Of a stretch of 64,000 nt of DNA, positions 58,843 to 64,000 are shown piece after piece (positions within the stretch are counted from its first letter, which is position 1; each line of letters starts with the position of its first letter). The translations under genes were made by a program, and so were the position numbers. This DNA comes from an uncultured Bacteroidota bacterium. Lineage in GTDB: Bacteria; Bacteroidota; Bacteroidia; Flavobacteriales; Flavobacteriaceae. A model generated the notes under the pieces. The model ran no database searches. It was not told the origin of the DNA and worked only from the letters and a program-made list of their open reading frames with translations. The DNA is taken from assembly GCA_902635895.1 (NCBI GenBank), contig CACPPV010000005.1, forward strand, positions 1 to 64,000. The letters are read 5' to 3'.

Positions 58843-59888
58843 AAATTCAAGGCGTTTAGCATTGTTTCAGACTTTTTTATCAACTCTTGCCATTCGTCTT
58901 CGGCATTACTGTCGATAGTTATTCCAGATCCAACATATATCGAAGCTTTATCAGAATTTAAATTTAAACATCTTAAATTAACATATGAAGAAAACAGATT
59001 GGGTTCGTTGAAACCTAAGAATCCTGAGTAAAACGATCTGTCATGTTCTTCAATTTCAGAAATTAATTTTAATGCTACAGGCCTTGGATGCCCAGCAATA
59101 GCAGATGTTGGGAAAAGAGCTTGTATTATTTTTGAAATAGATGCATTAGATTTTCCAACAATAATTGATTTTAGATGTTCAACAGGGCCAGCTTTGACAG
59201 TTATGGTTTTTCTTAATTCAATAGACTCACACAAAGGAGAAAGGTTTTCCTTGATTTCGGCACTAACAATTTGTTGCTCTTCAATTTCTTTATTTCCCCA
59301 TTCACCTATGCTATTAAATTTAGTTCCAGCTAGAGCTACTGTTTCCAAATCAGACTTATGTTTTGTAAAAAGCAATTCAGGGCTAGCCCCAAGCCAAAAC
59401 CCTTCGCTTGGGTGGTAAAACAAATAACAAAATGCATTCGAATAAAGAGAAATTAAATTTTGAAAAATCTTTAAATAATTAGACGATTTAAGTTCAAAAG
59501 AAAATTTTTTTGAGTAAACAACTTTTTTAAGAGAACCTTTTTTAATTTTTTTTAAAATTGATTCAATCACATTGATGTACTGTTTTTTTTCTTCTTCTTT
59601 AAAAAACTTTTTTTTAGATTTCTTAGGCTTTTTAGTCTTAAAAGAATTTAGAAGTTTAGCACTCAAGCTTAAATCAGGCAACATCAAAAACCCTTTGTTT
59701 TGCAGATTAAAAGGCATAAAAAAAAAGGAGTTCTTAGATATATTTGAATACTTTTCATTAAAACATGGCCCTGATTTAAAGTTTACTTTTTTTGAGTTTG
59801 GAATTGTATAAACTACAAAAGGGCTTTGTTCTGTTTTTTTTAATCTGACAGTATCAAAAAGTTGTTCTAAAGAAACGTTTTTTTTCAT
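58839..59888 (-). CDS. menF: Isochorismate synthase
   Basis: 349 residues, chorismate-binding family, somewhat short: the N-terminal portion is reduced. Conserved C-terminal blocks: LVYSKKFS-like VVYSKKF near 125, GFWLGASPELLF near 162, TVALAGTK near 183, LFPTSAIAGHPRPVAL near 263 and RSFYSGFLGFNE near 288. Converts chorismate to isochorismate, the entry of the pathway. Assigned to menaquinone, not siderophore, from its place between ubiE and menD. Confidence 0.93.
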   Translation of the reverse strand: MKKNVSLEQLFDTVRLKKTEQSPFVVYTIPNSKKVNFKSGPCFNEKYSNISKNSFFFMPFNLQNKGFLMLPDLSLSAKLLNSFKTKKPKKSKKKFFKEEEKKQYINVIESILKKIKKGSLKKVVYSKKFSFELKSSNYLKIFQNLISLYSNAFCYLFYHPSEGFWLGASPELLFTKHKSDLETVALAGTKFNSIGEWGNKEIEEQQIVSAEIKENLSPLCESIELRKTITVKAGPVEHLKSIIVGKSNASISKIIQALFPTSAIAGHPRPVALKLISEIEEHDRSFYSGFLGFNEPNLFSSYVNLRCLNLNSDKASIYVGSGITIDSNAEDEWQELIKKSETMLNALNL

Positions 59889-59893
59889 AAAAC

Positions 59894-60616
59894 TTAAGCT
59901 TTTTTCTTTGCTACATATAATGAAGACGCACCAAACATTTGCGGAAGAATTTCAATATTTTTAAAACCACATTTTTTCAATATTTCAGCAAAACTCTTTC
60001 CAGATGGAAAGTTTTCTGCTGATTTTTGAAGGTAATTATAAGCTTTATTGTCTTTTGAAAAAATCGAACCGATTAATGGAATGAATGTCCTACTGAACAT
60101 TAAATAGAAAAACTTGATGAACTTGTTTTCAGGAACTGAGGTTTCTAAAATAATTAAACTTCCTTCAGAGTTTAAAACTCTAAAACTCTCTTTTAAGCCC
60201 TTTTCTAGATTTTGAAAATTTCTTACACCAAATCCAATTGTAACAAGATCGAAGGAGTTATCATTAAATTTTAAATTCTCAGCATCGCCTGAAATTAAAG
60301 TTATCCTCTCTTTAAGTTTTTTAAGTTCTATTTTTTTTCTACCAACCTCCAACATTTTTTCTGAAATATCTAATCCTATTATTTTAGAATTTTTGATTTT
60401 AGAAAGCTCTAATGCGATATCTGCAGTGCCTGTGGCAATGTCCAGAATGTTTTTTGGATTTAGTTTATTTGCCAGTAGAAATATTTTTTTTCTCCATTTA
60501 GTATCATTACCAGCTGAAATTACCCGGTTTAATTGGTCGTATTCAAGCGAAATTGAATCGAACATTTTTTCAATTTGTTTTTTTTTAGACCCTTGAAGAT
60601 TATTGTAAGGTTTCAT
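59894..60616 (-). CDS. ubiE: Demethylmenaquinone methyltransferase
   Basis: 240 residues from the ATG at 60616 (MKPYNNLQGSKKKQIEKMF). An in-frame ATG at 60634 overlaps the -7 box at 60632-60639, so it is rejected. SAM motif NILDIATGTADIALELS near 60, IGLDISEKMLEVGRKK near 80, LVTIGFGVRNFQNLEKG near 124 (UbiE/COQ5 signature). The last step of menaquinone synthesis but the first gene of this operon. No UbiE-partner ubiquinone genes are visible, so it should be MenG in function. Confidence 0.94.
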   Translation of the reverse strand: MKPYNNLQGSKKKQIEKMFDSISLEYDQLNRVISAGNDTKWRKKIFLLANKLNPKNILDIATGTADIALELSKIKNSKIIGLDISEKMLEVGRKKIELKKLKERITLISGDAENLKFNDNSFDLVTIGFGVRNFQNLEKGLKESFRVLNSEGSLIILETSVPENKFIKFFYLMFSRTFIPLIGSIFSKDNKAYNYLQKSAENFPSGKSFAEILKKCGFKNIEILPQMFGASSLYVAKKKA

Positions 60617-60631
60617 TGGAAAAATTGAATG

Positions 60632-60639
60632 CAAAGTTA
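60632..60639 (-). promoter_or_regulatory. -7 promoter box of the menaquinone operon (decides the ubiE start)
   Basis: Minus-strand TAACTTTG, 15 nt before the ATG at 60616. The remaining gap up to 60812 is AT-rich with nothing else I can name. Confidence 0.6.
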
Positions 60640-60812
60640 AGGAAAAAAGAGGGTTTTCTTTGAAAAAGAAAATACGTTAAAACAATCCAAGATATTCTAA
60701 ACAAGAAAATGCTTTTGATTATAAAGGGTTGTTTGTTCACGTAATTTAATTGTCCAAAAAAAAATAGCTTAATGACTAAATTTTTTTGAATAATTAAACA
60801 ATAATAATGCCA

Positions 60813-62264
60813 TTAAACCTTCCAGCCATCTCTGTACTTTCTAGTAACAAATTGGTTAGCCGCTTCAATGTTGGTAATTTTCATGTTTTCTCCATCCCAC
60901 AATAGTTTTTTTCTGGCATAAAAATCAAAACCTCCGCCATCCTTTTCTTTTCTAAGCATATAGCTTCTTATAGCCAAGTTCCCCATTAAAACTGTTTCAG
61001 TCATAGGGCCTGCATAGTCAAATGACGAAGTTAAACCAAGGTGTTCTTTACTGTTAAATCCAGCCTTACAAGCATCAACCCATTTTCTTTGGTGACCATA
61101 TTCTGGCTCAATCATTTCCTCAACTTCTGGCCCAAAATCAGTTTCCCCGTTATATAAATAAAGCTTAGGCATTAAAGGAGAGCTGTCATTAATATTGGTA
61201 GAGATGATTCCTTTATCACCGATCATTAAAACGCCATTAAGGCTGTCTTCTCCTCCAATATCACTATTTGCAGGGATTATGTCGGGATGAGGAGGCCTAA
61301 TGCCTCCATCAGTCCAAGTTAGTTCTATTGGGCTTTTGCTTTTTTCTGTTGCGCTAAAATTGAGTGTTATTAATGATGAAGGGGGGCAACCCTCAGGATG
61401 ATAATCGGGATTCCACATTTTTGTAAATACGCTTCCAACGCTACATTCAGCACTTTTAGGGTATTTTAGATTTAGAGTTCTAAAAGGAATGTCTATTAGA
61501 TGACATCCTACATCTCCAAGAGCTCCGGTTCCGTATTCCCACCAACCTCTCCAATTAAAAGGATGAATATTAGGAGTGTATTCTTTAGCGTTTGCTGGTC
61601 CAAGCCACAGGTTCCAGTCTAAAGATTTTGGTTTTAGACTAGAATTAGGTTCAGGCATTTTTACTCCTTGTGGCCAAACGGGCCTATTAGTCCAAACTTT
61701 AACTTCAGAGATTTTTCCGACTTTTCCAGAATCAACCCAGTTTTGAACCATTTTTAAAAGAGGGTTTGAGCCTCCTTGATTACCCATTTGAGTAACAACT
61801 TTTTGTTTTCGAGCTAGTTCTGTTAAGATTCTAGCCTCTCTTATATTGTGAGTTATGGGTTTTTGAACATATACATGTTTGTTTCTTTCCATCGCATATA
61901 CAGCTGCAGGCCCATGTACATGGTCAGGTGTAGAAATTGTGACAGCATCTATATCTTTATGGGTATCAAGCATTTCTCTGTAATCTGAAAAAAGTTTGGC
62001 TTTTGGAAATCTTTTAACTGATCTTGAAGCGCTTCCTGAAAAATCAACATCACAAAGAGCACTAACCCTTTCTCTTCCGTTCACTGAAGCGTTTGCAATA
62101 TCACTTATTCCTTTTCCTCCAGAACCTATTGCAGCTAAATTAAGCTGATCGCTTGGAGACACATAGCCTGTTCCGCCAAGAACATTTCTTGGAACGATAA
62201 AGATACCAGCTCCAATTGCGGAGGATTTTTTTATAAAATTTCTTCTTGATTTACTTGAGCCCAT
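60813..62264 (-). CDS. Gfo/Idh/MocA family oxidoreductase with Tat signal
   Basis: 483 residues. The N-terminus has a twin-arginine signal (RRNFIKKSSAIGAGIFIVP), so it is folded in the cytoplasm, probably with bound NAD(P), and exported. The Rossmann part shows LAAIGSGGKGISDIA near 42, then ISTPDHVHGPAAVYAMER near 109 and HVYVQKPITHNIREA near 129 (the lysine of the family's EKP motif). The C-terminal domain has GDVGCHLIDIPF near 254. Large secreted Gfo/Idh proteins of this type are common in Bacteroidota and may act on sugars; the substrate is unknown. tatA at 10570 supplies part of the export route. Confidence 0.9.
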   Translation of the reverse strand: MGSSKSRRNFIKKSSAIGAGIFIVPRNVLGGTGYVSPSDQLNLAAIGSGGKGISDIANASVNGRERVSALCDVDFSGSASRSVKRFPKAKLFSDYREMLDTHKDIDAVTISTPDHVHGPAAVYAMERNKHVYVQKPITHNIREARILTELARKQKVVTQMGNQGGSNPLLKMVQNWVDSGKVGKISEVKVWTNRPVWPQGVKMPEPNSSLKPKSLDWNLWLGPANAKEYTPNIHPFNWRGWWEYGTGALGDVGCHLIDIPFRTLNLKYPKSAECSVGSVFTKMWNPDYHPEGCPPSSLITLNFSATEKSKSPIELTWTDGGIRPPHPDIIPANSDIGGEDSLNGVLMIGDKGIISTNINDSSPLMPKLYLYNGETDFGPEVEEMIEPEYGHQRKWVDACKAGFNSKEHLGLTSSFDYAGPMTETVLMGNLAIRSYMLRKEKDGGGFDFYARKKLLWDGENMKITNIEAANQFVTRKYRDGWKV

Positions 62265-62341
62265 AATAAAAAATGATTATTCAAACACAATATAAACTAT
62301 TGTTATAAAGAATCAAAGGGATATTCTACGAACAAGAAAAA

Positions 62342-63277
62342 CTAAAGTTTAACTCTTGTTGGAGTGTCTTCTCCAGTAATTATAGACTCTGTTCCAATTG
62401 CAATTGCTTTAATTGTTTGCGTAATAGTTTCAATGTTTAAAGTTCTTGCCTCGTCAGTTACTTTATGATAATCAAGATCTTTGTCCATTGGGCTAGTAGA
62501 AAATGTGTGTGCAGGAATTCCAAGTCTAGCTAGAGAGGCGTTGTCAGACCTAAAAAACAGTCTGTAATTTTTGTATGGATCTGGATGTAATTTATAATTT
62601 GAGCCAGACAGGTTTTTTTGAATAATTGTCCCAAAATTCGACCTTTCAAATCCAGTCAGCCAAGCTGAATTAGGGCCAAAAGGAGATTCTTTTCCAATCA
62701 TTTCTATGTTTATACCAGCAATAATTGAATCAGGAGAAATTGTTTTCCCAAAATAATTAGACCCTACTAACCCCATTTCCTCAGCAGTAAAGGCAACAAA
62801 CAACAGGCTTCTTTTGTTGATTTTAGCTTTTTTAAAATATTCTGCTAACATTAAAACAGCAGCTACACCTGACGCATTATCATTTGCGCCATTAAAAATC
62901 AAATCTCCATCTCCAACATCCTTTTTCCCAAGATGATCGTAATGAGCCGAGATAATAACGTATTCGTTTTTCATTTCAGAGCCTTCAAGTAAGCCTATTA
63001 CATTTGATAAGGTTAATAACTCAGAGTTTGATGATCTCGGATTTATAAACCGAAACTCTTGTCTGAAAGAGTCACTATTAAAACTCTTTAAACCAATTCT
63101 CTTGAATTCACTTTCAATGTATTTTGCTGCTTTTTCAATTCCTTCCGTACCTGCTTTTCTGCCTTGCATGGAGTCGTTTGACAGAGTATATATGTGCTGT
63201 TTTACAAATTTTTCACTTATAGTTTGTGCAACAAGAAAACTGGGAGCTAAAATAAATATTAATAAGGTTTTTTTCAT
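62342..63277 (-). CDS. M28 family zinc peptidase, secreted
   Basis: 311 residues with a signal peptide (MKKTLLIFILAPSFLVAQT). Aminopeptidase-type zinc ligands: VIISAHYDHLG near 108, GANDNASGVAAVL near 130, FTAEEMGLVGSNYFG near 163, later Asp in INIEMIGKE near 190 and His in TSPMDKDLDYHKVTDE near 268. Likely releases N-terminal amino acids in the periplasm or outside. Alone on its transcript as far as seen: 64 bp to the upstream 51-residue gene's stop is less than the usual gap, so co-transcription with it is possible. Confidence 0.92.
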   Translation of the reverse strand: MKKTLLIFILAPSFLVAQTISEKFVKQHIYTLSNDSMQGRKAGTEGIEKAAKYIESEFKRIGLKSFNSDSFRQEFRFINPRSSNSELLTLSNVIGLLEGSEMKNEYVIISAHYDHLGKKDVGDGDLIFNGANDNASGVAAVLMLAEYFKKAKINKRSLLFVAFTAEEMGLVGSNYFGKTISPDSIIAGINIEMIGKESPFGPNSAWLTGFERSNFGTIIQKNLSGSNYKLHPDPYKNYRLFFRSDNASLARLGIPAHTFSTSPMDKDLDYHKVTDEARTLNIETITQTIKAIAIGTESIITGEDTPTRVKL

Positions 63278-63297
63278 TTACAAAGGCTTTAAGAAGA

Positions 63298-63453
63298 TCA
63301 AGAAAACTCTTTAATTGCTTTTAGCATGCCGGCACATGCATCGTACTTTTCTTGTTTTTCTAGCTCGTAAAGCTTTCTATACATTTCGTTTACAGTAGCA
63401 CCTTTTGTAAGCTTATCGAATGTTTTTTGATAATATTTATCCTTAGGATCCAT
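63298..63453 (-). CDS. Small 51-residue protein, unknown
   Basis: An open frame of 51 codons with ATG at 63453 and TGA at 63298. The product starts MDPKDKYYQKTFDKLTKG, is highly charged, predicted almost wholly helical, and has two closely spaced residues of note (Cys40 and Met43 in DACAGM). No membrane segment. Amino-acid usage looks coding, not random: no Asn/Ile/Phe excess, as would be expected for non-coding AT-rich DNA, and it fills an otherwise empty 236-bp gap between the M28 and CotH genes. I do not recognise the family. TATTCTTTG upstream is one base too long for a standard -7 box. Confidence 0.6.
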   Translation of the reverse strand: MDPKDKYYQKTFDKLTKGATVNEMYRKLYELEKQEKYDACAGMLKAIKEFS

Positions 63454-63513
63454 GTTAAAAAATGTTCAAAGAATATACCAAAAATTTGATTTATGTCAAA
63501 AAGACATTTTAGC

Positions 63514-64000
63514 TTATAGCCATGTGTTTAACCATTCCATTCTGTCACGAATCCAGGTTTTCAAGTAATCAACATAACCGTGGTGATTGTCAAATCTTGC
63601 AGGCACAGGCCACAACTCAACATTAGGATCTAATAATCCCGGATATAACTCAAAGTTTTTCTTTTGAGATTTTGAAAGATATAATTCGAAATCATCAACT
63701 TTAGAATTGAACTGTTCAAGATTCTGATAAAAGAAAACATATCTTTCTTTTACAAGGTTGGCAAAATATTCATCCTCAAACATTCTTTTATACCAAGGAC
63801 TTCCGCTTTTAATCCAAAATCCGTTGTGAAATTCTGCAGTTGAATAATTTACATTTCCAAAAGCTAAATCAAAATCCCAGATTGGTCCCATTTTAATTTT
63901 TCCGCCAGGAATGTAGTTGAAGTAAATACTTGAAAAGGATGCGGCATCTTGATTTTTTGATATTTCATTTACAATGTACCAGTCAATAAAGCTGTCTAAG
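63514..64000 (-). CDS. CotH kinase family protein, C-terminal part (5' end outside window)
   Basis: The frame is open to the window edge; about 161 residues are visible. SFIDWYIVNEISKNQDA near the edge and KMGPIWDFDLAFGN after it are the conserved active-site and metal-binding blocks of CotH-type protein kinases (spore coat CotH and bacterial/fungal relatives), followed by WYKRMFEDEYFANLVKERY. In Bacteroidota these are large secreted or lipoprotein forms, sometimes with adhesin or carbohydrate-binding domains at the front that cannot be seen here. Role unknown. The ATG at 63891 is internal and not the start. Confidence 0.82.
   Translation of the reverse strand, partial: LDSFIDWYIVNEISKNQDAASFSSIYFNYIPGGKIKMGPIWDFDLAFGNVNYSTAEFHNGFWIKSGSPWYKRMFEDEYFANLVKERYVFFYQNLEQFNSKVDDFELYLSKSQKKNFELYPGLLDPNVELWPVPARFDNHHGYVDYLKTWIRDRMEWLNTWL

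Noticed and set aside
60640-60812. Possible small RNA in the gap between ubiE and the oxidoreductase gene
   Set aside because: AT-rich, no stable stem-loop or promoter box that I could place.

Overview
The window is a gene-dense, very AT-rich stretch of chromosome from a member of the Bacteroidota, almost certainly a flavobacterium and probably a streamlined marine one. The reasons are: families largely confined to that phylum (DUF4254, DUF4837, IPExxxVDY, the long PurF-like protein, OmpA with TSP3 repeats, UpxY-type NusG, GH3); promoters of the TAnnTTTG type instead of TATAAT; no Shine-Dalgarno sequences at the starts I checked; menaquinone as the quinone; and typical flavobacterial gene neighbourhoods (ybeY-mnmG, gltX-SPFH-glnS-folB, acpP-fabF, purN-acpP divergent). 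Genes are packed tightly, and many convergent pairs touch or overlap at their stop codons. I see no transposon, prophage, CRISPR array or rRNA.

Layout. 1-3.6 kb: end of a ferredoxin-reductase gene, a GT9 glycosyltransferase with its DUF4254 partner, a small membrane protein, purD. 3.7-8.1 kb: a surface-polysaccharide locus with an orphan UpxY antiterminator and a WecA-like priming enzyme between two related kelch-propeller membrane proteins. 8.1-14.1 kb: GH3, M23 peptidase, tatA, DUF4837, pgk, DNA polymerase III delta prime. 14.2-17.4 kb: methyltransferase, mnmG, ybeY, with a perfect parS-like palindrome on each side of mnmG. 17.5-25.6 kb: gltX, SPFH protein, glnS, folB, tRNA-Cys, LysE, head-GIN protein, RNase R. 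25.6-26.0 kb: the only gene-free stretch over 300 bp, about 14% GC, with repeated TTATNAACA motifs and an 18-bp palindrome; I propose it as a candidate replication origin.

26.0-44.7 kb: rpiB, GNAT, rnpA, M1 peptidase, MBL hydrolase, APC-USP transporter, lepA, dusB, LolC/E permease, rbfA, pyk, IPExxxVDY, fabF, acpP, then the plus-strand purN-rnhA-pfkB-purF-like run and sodA. 44.7-52.0 kb: AddA-like and AddB-like recombination nucleases separated by an OmpA/TSP3 porin-like protein. 52.0-60.6 kb: a minus-strand menaquinone operon (ubiE, menF, menD, menB, menA, menC, menE) continuing into TrhA and SOUL genes; no menH. 60.8-64 kb: a Tat-exported oxidoreductase, an M28 peptidase, an unlisted 51-residue gene, and the end of a CotH-type gene.

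Most of the window is housekeeping. The parts that deserve a second look are the candidate origin with its parS pair, the kelch/WecA/kelch locus, the recurrent promoter boxes placed 4-5 nt before start codons (leaderless mRNAs), and the missing rnc at its usual place between fabF and the IPExxxVDY gene.
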